64,000 nt of DNA from Ilyonectria destructans (taxonomy: Eukaryota > Ascomycota > Sordariomycetes > Hypocreales > Nectriaceae), in assembly GCA_020740775.1 (NCBI GenBank), contig JAHEWK010000040.1:1-64000 (forward strand), read 5' to 3'. The notes beneath the pieces are model-generated. The model did not search any database, was not told where the DNA came from, and was given only the letters and a program-made list of their open reading frames with translations. Made by a program: the position numbers and the translations under genes. Of this stretch, positions 30,259 to 41,300 are shown in pieces (position 1 is the stretch's first letter; each line of letters begins with the position of its first letter).

Positions 30259-33200
30259 AGCCAAGGCTCGAACCCACTACACTGTAAATCCACGTGGACC
30301 ACATATAAGTGGCCCATCTCTATTACATCCACTTGTCGGCGCTCAGATTACGTAATAATCCACTACACTTGGACACGAAAGTGGATGTAATGGAGTGGAT
30401 TTAGGTGGATTTAGGTACAGTGGGATATTCCCTGACCCTGTATGGTTCATAGTACTTATTTTTGTATATGACTGCCTATTAAATCGAGGTACCTGGACCC
30501 AAGTTAGCCGAGGTCGATCACCCCTACAGCTAATCTAATAATATTAGACGAGAAACTACCCCTATTGAGTGCGTTTTCTACAGATTTCCTGCTTTGTTTT
30601 TGCCAAAAAAAATTTTTGATGTCAGCCAACCAGCCAGGCCAACCAGGCCAACAGCAGCAGCTCGAAGACCGTCTTTTTCGCCATTTCAGAGGCTGGAATT
30701 GGTCAGAACGCGCTCGTGATACTAGCTCTTGGCTGTGGGACTTTGGCTATGATATTCAACGTCATGGCTTACGCAAATGGGCTTGCAAGGACTGTATCCT
30801 CGGAAATCGTCCCATTATCGCGAGTTTTACCTCTTTAGGTCTCCAGAACGCGGCAAATCATCTATGGCGTGAGCACAAAATACCAGCACCAGAGGGAGAG
30901 AAAAAGAGCACAGCACAGCTTAAATCCGAAGGCGCACTAAAATCGAACCAGCCGACTATTGCCTCTGTTTTGAAACTGGACGTCAACAAGCCTACGGAAC
31001 AGAATATCGCGAATAGCTTTATCTCACGCTTTGATAAGCAACACTTTCAGCGTATGCTAGTCGAGTTAATCGTCAGTAGCAACCAGTCATTTTCCTTCGC
31101 CGAGAACCCCATCCTCCGAGAAATCTTCGACTATTTGAGTCCCTCCGTTTCCATCCAACACGCCAACTTGACTGCTACGGCTGTCCGATATAAGATCATT
31201 CAAGAGTATAACCGCTACAAGCAGACGGTTATCGAGGTGCTGAGGAACTCCCCTGGAGCCCTTCATATTTCATTTGATGGCTGGACGTCTCGAAATAAGC
31301 TTGCCCTCTACGGCATTGCTTGTTTTTTCAGAGACGAGAAGAATCGGCCATGTAAAATCATGATTGGAGTTCCAGAGGCTTATCGTTACTTCGGCTCAAC
31401 GATCGGTGGGGAGGTTCTCGACGTCCTATACACTCTTGGTGTGGGTCTAGAGAAGGTTGGCTATTTCACGCTCGACAATGCAGAAAACAACGATACGGCC
31501 ATGGAGGTTATTGGTGCTGAACTTGGGTTCGATGGCCGACTGCGCCGAGGACGCTGTATTGGCCACACAATTAACTTGTCAGCTAAGGCGCTCTTATTTG
31601 GCAAAAACGCCGACGCGTTCGAGAAGCAATTATCAGGCGCAGAAGCGTTATCTGATACTGAATACGCTTAATGGCGCAAAAAAGGACCAGTTGGCAAGTT
31701 ATACAATATCGTAGTTGATGTGTGTATTAGCTACCGGCTGATTTACTTATTCAAGGAGGTCCAGAGGGTAAGCGGTTTAACTAAATCCTATTCGTCTCAT
31801 ATTAACTCGGTATATCTAACAGGACGAAATTAATCGCGCCACCACTCTTAAACTCCGATCGAAGAAACCACTCAAGCTAATTATCGACAACGACACGCGT
31901 TGGCTGTCACAACTCTACATGATCCGCAGGGCTCTACGGTTGAAAACCTCTATCGAACTCCTACTGATCAAGTATAAGGCGCAATGGGAGGACGAAAATC
32001 GGTCTAAAAAGACTGGCCAAGTGATACAAGCCAAGTTGGCGAAAAAACCACGCATCCTTCGAGATGAGAATCAGCTAACGGACAAAGACTGGGAGGTTAT
32101 TTACCATTTGGAGGCTATTCTGACTGCTTTTGAGACTGTGGTAAAGACACTTGAGGGTGATGGATATATCCGCAGGCGTAAGCAAGGCTGGACTGGCTCC
32201 TATGGCAATATCTGGGATGTGGTGCTTGGCTATGAGTTGCTGCTTAACATACTGGAAGAATATAAGCAGCTTGCTGCTGATTTTTCTGATCTAGAGCACT
32301 TCCGCATCGGAATTAACCTTGCTTGGGATAAGCTGGATGAATATTATTGGCGGCTGGACGAGACGCCTATCTACTATACGGCTATAGCGCTCCATCCAGC
32401 TTATCGTTGGGACTGGTTTGATGAAACGTGGGCTCATAAGCCTAGCTGGGTTGAAAAGGCAAAAGAGATAGTTGCCGACGTCTGGCTGTCCGATTACGCT
32501 CATCTCGAGGTTAGAACCAGCAGCAGCAGAGGCAACGACGAGCCACCAGCAAAAAGACCTCGGTTTTTCAATCCCTTCGAGAAGAACAGTTATCTGCCAA
32601 GCTCAATATCAGCCTACGCAGCAGCTATTGTGGGTGACGAGTACCAAGCGTAGCAGACGGATCGTAACGCCAGCGACGGCAACGTTCGTGATCCAATTGG
32701 TTACTGGATCACTAAGCAAGGCAGATATCCTCGGTTATCCAGGATGGCCTTGGACTTCCTAACAATCCAGCCGATGTCAGCCGAGTGTGAGAGGTTATTT
32801 TCAGCTGCTGGCAAGATGGTCTCGGGGTTGCGTACGAACCTAGATGCTGAGATTATCGCCATTTGTCAGGTCTTACGCTCTTGGTACCGTGCTGGCCTTA
32901 TCAAGGACCTGGATCCATTGCTTAAGTCACACCTCGAAAGTAAGCTGGATGCCGGCTGTGGGACTCTAAGCGACGACGAGCTGGCTCTTGCTGAGTCAAA
33001 ATGGCTATTCGAGGGCGAGGACAGCGCCAGCGAGGTTGACGATTCATCACAGCAGCAAGAGGCTGAAGAGTTAGTGTCAACCTCTGAAAGTGAGGCTGAA
33101 TAAGCGTCGACGAGGTTGTGAATAGCCTCAAAAATCCACTTACAAAAGTCCACTTATAAATCCACGTGTACATCCATTCCACTCCGGTCGAATATGTGTT

Positions 33201-33288
33201 ACATCCACTATGTAATTGCCTAATAAATCGTACATCCACTCTACTTAGTCCAAAAGTGGAGTGGATGTAGTGGTTTCGAGCCTTGGCT
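30259..33288 (+). mobile_element. hAT transposon (hAT-2)
   Basis: A 3.03-kb element with inverted ends: AGCCAAGGCTCGAACCCACT at 30259 and its near-perfect reverse complement ending at 33288 (23 of the first 24 bases match). It carries a hAT transposase with the C-terminal dimerisation domain. It abuts truncated hAT-1 on the left and the 3' end of the phosphorylase-NACHT gene on the right. No 8-bp target duplication is visible, so one flank has probably been rearranged. Subterminal GTGGAT/ATCCAC repeats are present at both ends. Confidence 0.8.
30619..33103 (+). pseudogene. hAT-2 transposase with premature stops
   Basis: Coding sequence starts MSANQPGQPGQ and includes a BED-like zinc finger (CKDC...HLWREHK), the core segments ISFDGWTSRNKLALYG, GYFTLDNAENNDTA and RCIGHTINL, then WLSQLYMIRRAL and the dimerisation domain QPMSAECERLFSAAGKMV. 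An intron lies at about 31769-31823. The frame is broken by a TAA near 31671 and a TAG near 32652, with coding resuming in the same frame after each. The acidic tail DDSSQQQEAEELVSTSESEAE ends it. An inactive or suppressed transposase is likely; the two stops are compatible with RIP or decay. Confidence 0.82.
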
Positions 33289-35631
33289 CTGGTAAGACGG
33301 TTGTAGGCGATACTAAATCTGTGAGGAGAAACTCGCGAGCTGTTTGATGGAGGAAATAAATACTGCCTTGATGGATTGAGACGAACAAGCCACACCATGA
33401 TCTGAGACGCATTTTGAAGTCCTCATCGTCCTCTAGATCGAGGTCGTGAATAGAGAGTGATGTGTCGTGTATATTTATGGCAACGTTCATTTCCGAGAGT
33501 GTCAGCGGCCGGCTCGCGGCCAAGATAATACTCAAGGCTTTCCGAACCATCGGATCTTCCTTAGTCTTATTAAGAATTTGCTCATATGCCTCATTAATAC
33601 TTTTCGGAAGTGTTGCAATAGTGGATTCGACTCCCTTTAATGTTTTTTTAAAGCCTTCTTTCTGCAAGTAGTCGAACACAAGGTGTACCCAGAGATAAGT
33701 GCGGTGGGTAGTCTCCTGTAGTCTTTTCTCCAGGTGTCTCTTAATTTGAGGTGAGAGGCGCTTCTTCATCGATAGCTGATTGATCCGGCGCGTAATGACG
33801 TAATTCACCTCCTGGCTGATCGTTTCTGACTCTTCCTCTCCCGGTATATGGATATTTGGAAAAGCGTCCAATAGGCCGCGGAACTTGGACACGACCTGGT
33901 CATACGGGCGGCATGTTAGAAGATACTTCAACTTGCCATGGCCTAAATGGTCGCTGCGGAATTGGCTCTCCATATTTCGCATCAGGTCCGCAAACTCTGA
34001 CTCGGCGCATTCGTCCAGGGCATCAAGGACCATGATAGTAGGTCCTGCCTGGGGATCTCTTATAGCGTTTCGTAGAACCTTCCAGAGCGATTCTGTAGAG
34101 TTAATCAAACCTTGCCCATCCTCTCGGAATTGTATCATGGCATGTTCGATCAGAGACGGCTTCTGAGAGAAGAGCTGGTGAAGCAGTGCGCAAAGTGCTT
34201 GCCGGACGGTGTTCTGGTCTTGGTCTTTGGAGAAGAAGTAGCAGATGGTTGTCGATCGTGGCAGGCTATGGTCGATCAGGTACTTAGCCAGCACCGACTT
34301 TCCACAGCCAGGATCCGCCGATACTAGCAGGGGGCCAGACTCTTGGTTCAACCACGTCTGGAAGTGCTCATGCTTAAGGAACCACATGCACGTGTCTTCA
34401 ACCCTTTCTTCCACTCGGTCTTTATACCACTCGTATGTGGCGTCCCTGCTGCCAGTTGTGAGGCGGAACAGCTGGTGACACTTTTGTTCTTCTTTGGACA
34501 GCCTCTCCCTGGCTAGATCTTTCTGGGCTTGGAGCTGCTCCTTTACAATATCCCGGTGCTCTTTTGAAACATCCCGGTGCTCTTTTGCAACTTCTTGGAG
34601 ACCTGTATATAGGATTAACATATATTAATAGTATAATTTTAAGCCTAGGAATTACCAGATAGAACATCGCCGATCTTCTTTTCAGCTTCAACCCTATTTG
34701 GAGCTATTCGATAGAGAAGATCCTTCGCATATGCAGCAGCCGTCATAGCTGCATAGCCCTGCCACTCCTTGTTCTTGTGGGAATCCGAGTAGTCGCATAT
34801 ACCGCGGATAACTAGGCAAGGAAAGTGGTTCATCAGCCCTGCTGCTTCCATCTCAAAACACAGAACGTCCTTTTCTGCTGCAAGCTTGTCCCGAACCAAA
34901 GCGTCCTTCATCAACTGGTTTGCCGAAGCAATCAGGCCGTAGTGAATTGCAGGATTATCTTCGTCTTTGGTCCGTTCTGGTCGCAATATCAAGTTTGAGA
35001 CATTATCGCTACAGACCATGGCACAGGCTGAGTCGTGTGTGATTTCGGTTTTGAATAGCCTGTCGCTGCTTGGCTTCGGTCGCTTGTACTCCTGTTGTAG
35101 TCTCGGCTTCCTCTCAAGAATACCGTTAATAGCCTCCTCAAGCTGATGCCCTTCGATCTTATACTGTGCCTTGATTCCACCCATCGCTGCTCGTAGGACC
35201 TCTGGTGGCTGGTCCAAGAAAAGTGTTAGTTGAAGTTCCTCACCCTGTATCTTTTTACCAAAGTCGTACTGGAACACACCACCCTTCCCATCGCGAGGAG
35301 CGCTGACCACGATGTCGCCTAGACGGATATCACGTTTTTGACTTGGTGCACCACCAGCTATGCCGACCATCAGGCCGATCCTGACGTTGGGGAAGCTGAG
35401 CTGCATGCCTTTTGCGACTCTTGCTGCAGAGGATGTGCCATACTCCCCGTCGGGTAACACAGCGATGACGGTGTTGTGTTTCCCAATTCTTCCTAAGGTG
35501 TAATCGTTATTGTCATTGGGGGACACATAGTCGGGTCGGTCGTGCTTTTCGTCGAGGAAAACTTGCGCAGCGACGTACTCCGTTATTATGGCGCATATCC
35601 AGCCGACCGTGTAGTCGTTAGGCTGAGGCAT
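33245..35631 (-). CDS. Phosphorylase-NACHT NLR, 3' end replaced by hAT-2
   Basis: Two exons (35631-34656 and 34602-33245), intron 34655-34603 (GTAATT to ATACAG), 777 residues. The start [11 protein letters not shown] is chosen because the family begins there. Residues ~5-310 form the purine/uridine phosphorylase-like N-terminal domain ([46 protein letters not shown]). After a charged helical linker, the NACHT domain has Walker [10 protein letters not shown] near residue 425 and Walker [11 protein letters not shown] near 505, then a winged-helix region ending HQTAREFLL. Such proteins are fungal innate-immunity/incompatibility receptors that normally carry ankyrin, TPR or WD repeats; none is present. 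The last ~15 codons and the stop lie inside the hAT-2 inverted repeat, so the sensor part was lost. Confidence 0.85.
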
Positions 35632-35796
35632 GTTGTTCGCTCGCAGGATGATCCAGAGGCAGGGTGAGCTACGAAGGGCGATTAGTGTTTGGTCGCCGAG
35701 GTTTCTCAGAAAGATTACTTGCCTCCACCTGGACAAGTTGGATCCGCCTGCAGACGGCTGTGAGCGCCAAGCACAACAACCAACCTGACAGCGCAA

Positions 35797-37141
35797 CTTA
35801 ACCCCCTCTAATCGCGGGGGTTCAGTGGGATTTTAGGATCTGCGCCGAAGTTCAATTAACAGAGCGTGCAGTACCCGAAAAAGTACAACGATTATAACAG
35901 AAGCCACGACACCACGACCATCGCTCACACAAAAAGCAGTTGGGCAACATTAGGCAGAAGCAAGTCGGTGAGAAATACGTAGTCACCTGTTGAGGCCACC
36001 CTCGACCGTGGGCGCTTACGTGCAGTTGAATGAGCACCTCTCGCCCAATCATATCGTTCTTATGTTGGTACGGCAGGACGGCATCACATTCTCTTCACCA
36101 ATCATGCCTTATTGTTGTGTCTCGTCTCTTTAAGGGACCTGCTTATATGCAAATTCCGCGAGGCAGCAGAGTCGAATACTGGAGTTCGTGCTCCCCCGTC
36201 GACGTGTTCGGACTAACAAGACTGTCTCCGTTCTCCATCCCAGCCAGTTGAGTACGATAGCAACATGCGCCGACGCGTCGCGACACGATCACGACCAGCC
36301 CCTACCATTCTCGCCTGCATCGTACCGCACAGAGCTTCGTGACTTGGCCGTCGCAGGTCGTCGAGTCACGACCGGCCAGCATTCACAGCTGACTCTGGGT
36401 CGCGGGGTGGCCCATGCCTTGAGGAACGAAAGGTTCCTTCTTCCGCGCCCTCCTTCGTAAACTCGGGCCGCTAAACGATCCGTGCCGACTCAACCACAGT
36501 GCCTCGCGCCACCAAACTGTGTCTCCGTATTAGCCTCCTTTTCTGTCCCATAACCCATACGCCATCTTTGGTGCGCCATCTTTGAGGCGGTTGGCGGGTT
36601 GAGCATCTTGTCTGCTAGCACATCCAGAATCATCTTATCGTGCAAACTCCGAGCTGACTATGGACAATGGCATATATCCTTTCTGAAAACTATTACTCGT
36701 TGTTGGGCGTACTACGCCGCACTAAATGTACGAGTTAAGGTTCTCGACCGCTCGCGCGCCTGAAAGTCTCGCTGGGAATGTTCCCTTGCAGAAATGGACT
36801 CATTGAGATGCGTCGCGTACACGACCGTCTCCTGGAGCCTCTTCTTGTCGCTGCGGAGTTTTTCTGTCATCGATTCTTTCTCGATAACTTGCTGGACTCA
36901 CCCCAATTCGTTCCCCCGACCAGGCGAAGGGTACGCAGATGGTACAAGAAAGATGCCAGGGGATTTATACCCTGTCGCGAGACAAGGTTGATCGCAGAGA
37001 CTTATCTTCTAAGCGAAATACTAGCTCCGCTTCGCCACGCTGGGGCCATCGAGCTTCTCGATCCTGGAACGCATAGACAGTACGATCACAAACGAAGATA
37101 TGTCATTCCGCTAGCCTAGACTCAAACAAGTACAAACATCG
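35797..37141. other. Intergenic, no supported gene
   Basis: Short frames only (longest 113 codons at 36778-37119) without recognisable domains. A segment at about 36410-36530 (GAGGAACGAAAGGTT... and CTCGGGCC..TAAACG.TCCGTGC) resembles one at 44800-44930, so a dispersed repeat is likely. The upstream end is the 5' flank of the NLR at 35631. Confidence 0.4.
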
Positions 37142-38086
37142 TCATTCCGCCGCCCGCTTCTCCTCCAACAACCGGAGGCAGTCGCAGATCGCAAATTTCC
37201 ACTCCTTTATTACCTTATACACCAGAAGGAGGCCCAAGGTGAAGAACAGGATGCAGAACGCCACAATCGCCGTGACGCTGACCCAGAGCGCCGCCTCCGT
37301 CCAACCGCCCCCGCCGTTCTCCCCGACCGACACAACGACCTGCAATCCGCTTAGGACTACCGACATAATCCCGATCACGAACAGGATCGGCCCGTAGAAG
37401 CGCGCAAAATACATCCCGTACTGATGCTCGACCCTCTGGAAGTGCGACTTGCCGAGGAGGAGCGGGGCGTATAAGTTGAGCCGCATCAGGCGGATCTCGC
37501 CGTAGGCATAGCGCAGGGAGACGTCTCGGTCTGCAATATCCCCCAGGCTCGACGTGAAGTCGCAGAACTGCTCCCAGGTGATATCCGGCGGGACGAGGTA
37601 CAGGCTGGGGTCCTGGGCGATGCATAAGTCGGACTCGTACTTCACGAGATGGTAGTACGTCCGCAGGTAGCCCAGCGCCGCTCGTCGAATGCATTCAAGT
37701 CCTCCGCTGCCGGCCTCTATGCAGAGATAGTCCCTCCAGAATGCATACGACGTAATATACCGCGGGAGCGGCTTGATGAAGATGCGATCGTGGATCTACG
37801 CCAGGTGGAGCTTTAGGTCCTCCGTCACGACGATAGTGCGCTGTTTCACCAACTGCCGGTGGAGAGGCAATATATTTCCGCTATTCTATTTTGACATCCA
37901 CCAGAGCCTATTGGCAACCCTATCCAGATCGTCCGAGCAGATTTCTCTGGCCAGCAAGTCCCATACCTTGCTTCGGTCGTCCAGAGGCACGCAGGGGTGT
38001 CCCGGCACGTGCCGGGCCGGCTCGTCTAGCTCCCGCGTTAGCTGATGCTCTAAAGCGAAGGGCGGTGTCTGGGCCATTGACATCAT
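37142..38086 (-). pseudogene. Fungal membrane protein with two in-frame stops
   Basis: One minus-strand frame runs from about 38086 to 37142 with two TAG codons, in place of Gln (near 37883) and Trp (near 37795). Segments: LDDRSKVWDLLAREICSDDL, then IFIKPLPRYITSYAFWRDYL, YLVPPDITWEQFCDF, LRYAYGEIRLMRLN and FARFYGPILFVIG. Two hydrophobic helices lie near the C-terminus. This matches a family of uncharacterised membrane proteins common in ascomycete accessory regions. CAG/TGG-to-TAG changes are C:G-to-T:A, as RIP produces. Without the stops it would be about 315 residues. Confidence 0.72.
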
Positions 38087-38315
38087 CGTGAAGGTGAGGA
38101 AGTAAAACCCAGTGTCGCCAGAATCACGACCTCGTCTGGTGAGGCTGTGACCAGGCAGAACTATCTTTCATGTCACGTGGCCAGCTGCAGGCGAGATGCA
38201 GGTGATGACCCCTCACGACATAGCCCATCTCGCCTCTTTGCTGCCCATTCGAGCCCGAGCAACACGATCGCACCGTCTACTTCCGCATCGGAATCCGGCC
38301 AATACCTAGAACGAG

Positions 38316-41300
38316 ATGGCCACTGTGCCTAAATGGTTCGTGGCGGTCTTTGCGACCGCCAGCGTGGTCCTGGTGACAGCGATCCTCATCCGCAGGCCCC
38401 CTGGACAGCCGTTGAAGCCGCCGAAGACCGAGAGCCTGACACTACGCATCGATGACATCCCAGCCGATCACACCGATATCCTGGACCGCAACCCGAAGCC
38501 TATTGTCGAGCAGGATCCGGTCCTACGGAGAGACGCCGCTCTGGCGCCGAAGGACAAAAAGAGCCTGACACTGCGCATCGATGACATCCCAGCCGATCAC
38601 ACCGATAGCCTGGACCGCAACCTAAAGTCTATTCTCGAGGAGGTTCCGGGCCTGAGGGGAGACGCCGATACCATAGTCCGTCGCTCTTTGGTGCCATATA
38701 GCAACGACTCCCTTTATGCTACTATCTCGATCATCATATCGCTCTCCGCAGACGACCTGTGCGCTCAGCTGTGCCGAGCTAGAAACGGTCACCTGTATAA
38801 ATATACCTGCAAATTCAAGGGAATCACGCCGCTCTACGAGGACAAGAACGGTGCAGATGTCGAGTAAGCCTGGCCGTCGCCGACCTTTCTTTCCCTAGCT
38901 GACCCCTCCAGCATCATAGCAGTACCCGGCCTCGGAAGCCACGCACTCGGCTCCTGGAAATCCCCAAATAGCGACGACGTCTGGCTACGCGACTTCCTGC
39001 CTAAGGACGTGCCCAATATCCGGGTGCTGCTCTACGGCTATGATACCACGCTGCCAGGTAGCGTCTCGAAGCAGTCTATCGAGGACTTGGGTGGTGTCTT
39101 GCTGGAACAAATTATTGTCTATCGCGCGAGTGACGGGGTACGTGACTCACCATGCTGTCTGGCTTAAACTAACGCCCGAAGACCTCTCATCGCCCGATCA
39201 TCTTCACCGGCCACAGCCTCGGCGGCCTACTCATCAAAGAGGTGAGGCGTCCCGCTGTCATCGTGCAGCATTTAACTGATTGCTGCAGGCGCTTGTTCGT
39301 GCGCGCAGAAGACGCAGTAATGCGAACTCTGACCTATCCAAAGCCTCTTATGGACTTCTTTTCTTCGGCGTGCCCAACCTCGGCCTACGAAACGACCAAC
39401 TGAGGACTCTTGTTCGAGGCCAGCCCAATGAGGCCTTGATTCACGATCTCCTCGTCGACAGCGACTCTGAGCCATCGACCTTCCTGAAGAGACTTGCGGA
39501 CCAGTTTTCAGAGAGCTGCAAGGACCACTACATGGTCGTGACCTTCTTTGAGCGCAGGCTCAGCCCAACCCTGGAGGTTAGATGCATCCCCAGAAACGCT
39601 TAAGTTAGCGCTGACTTATCCCACAGCTTCACCAAGACGGGAAGTAGCGCAAGACTGGCCGCCCCTCTTTATTGGTAACAGAAAAATCAACAACCAGCAC
39701 GGGCTTGGTAGCCGTAGCCGAGGAGGACAATATCGCGCTAAACACGGATCATTCTGGGCTCGTCAAGTATGATTCCAGGAGCCAGGGCGACTACACCATC
39801 GTCAGAGAACGACTAAGAAGACTTGTCGATGAGGCGAGGCTAGAGGTCGCCAAACGATTTGCCGAACATAGTATGTAGCTTTTCGCCATCCTGCCAACAT
39901 CATCTGATTCTGTAGCGTAGACCTCTGCCAGCCCCAATCAGATACGAAAGCCTGTCTGAAATCACTGGCCTTTGAGGACATGGACGGCCGGCAAGTTAAA
40001 ATCGACGATGCTGCCGACGGCACATGCAAATGGCTTCTCAAACATAAAACCTTGATCGAATGGACCAGTCAGCATCGAGGTCTTCTGTGGATCAAAGGGA
40101 AACCCGGATCTGGAAAGTCAACGCTGATGAAATATGCTCTTCAAGAGGTTCCGGCCCTTTACGGAACCAACACACTTACATTTTCCTTCTTTTTCCATGG
40201 CCGCAGTCACAAACTGCAGAGAACTCCGCTTGGTCTCTTCCGATCCCTCCTGCACCAGCTCCTCAAGTGCGTCCCTGGCGCCTTACCCGACCTGATCAAC
40301 CATTTTGAAGATAAAGAGAAAACAGAGGGCAAGCCTGGAGAGAAGTGGCAGTGGCATCTGCAGCCATTGCAGGCTTTCCTCAAGTCGTCACTTCCAAGAA
40401 TCCTGAAGAGATTTCCAGTCATACTCTTCATCGACGCGCTCGACGAGTGTGGCCAACAATCAGCTGTCGAGTTGATTGGATACCTCAAACAACTGCTTAG
40501 GCGTCTTCCTCCAAATGCTTCTCAATTTGGTATCTGCTTCTCCTGTCGTTACTACCCCATCCTAGAGCTAGAAGAAGGATCGACAATACTGCTTGATACC
40601 GAAAACGCACAGGACATCGTTACATTCGTTCAAGCCCACCCCTCCACAAATCATCAAGATGCCGACGTTGGAAGACTGATCATCAACCGCGCCCAGGGTG
40701 TTTTTATGTGGGCACACTTGGTCCTGAAACAAGTACAACTGCTGGAACTCCAGGGAGAATCGACAGCCGAGATCAAGGCCGAAATTGAGCGGATACCGCA
40801 AGACTTGAACGGCCTTTACAATGAGCTCATCAAGGCCGTAAAGCATCGCTCAACTACCTTGAAGCTTATGCAATGGATCTGTTTCTTCACGAGGCCGTTG
40901 ACAACGGACGAGCTGCAATGGGTCATGGCGGTTAATCCTGACTGCCCTCACAAGTCACTAGACGAGTGCCGAAACTCGGATGAATTCATCGCCGACCACA
41001 AGATCAAAACGAGAATCAACGCCCTCAGCTGCGGTCTCGCAGAGATTGTCACATCCAACAATGTCCGCATCGTTCAGTTCATCCATCAGTCCGTCAAGGA
41101 CTTTTTTGTCAATGGCGGATTGATGGCTCTGGACAATACCACGAAAGCGGCCGGCCTGGTGGTCCCCGCTGCCCACTGCCGTCTATCCCGAACTTGTCTC
41201 CACTATTTCAAGATAGCTGCGCATTCTCAGGCCCAACCATTCCGTCGGGTGGATAAACTTAGGTTCCCTTTGATTCACTACGCAACAACATCATTGGTGT

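Noticed and set aside
30251..33296. 8-bp target duplication around hAT-2
   Set aside because: The bases next to the ends (AGCCAAGG and CCTTGGCT) are reverse complements, not direct repeats, so they belong to the inverted repeat. No true duplication is seen.
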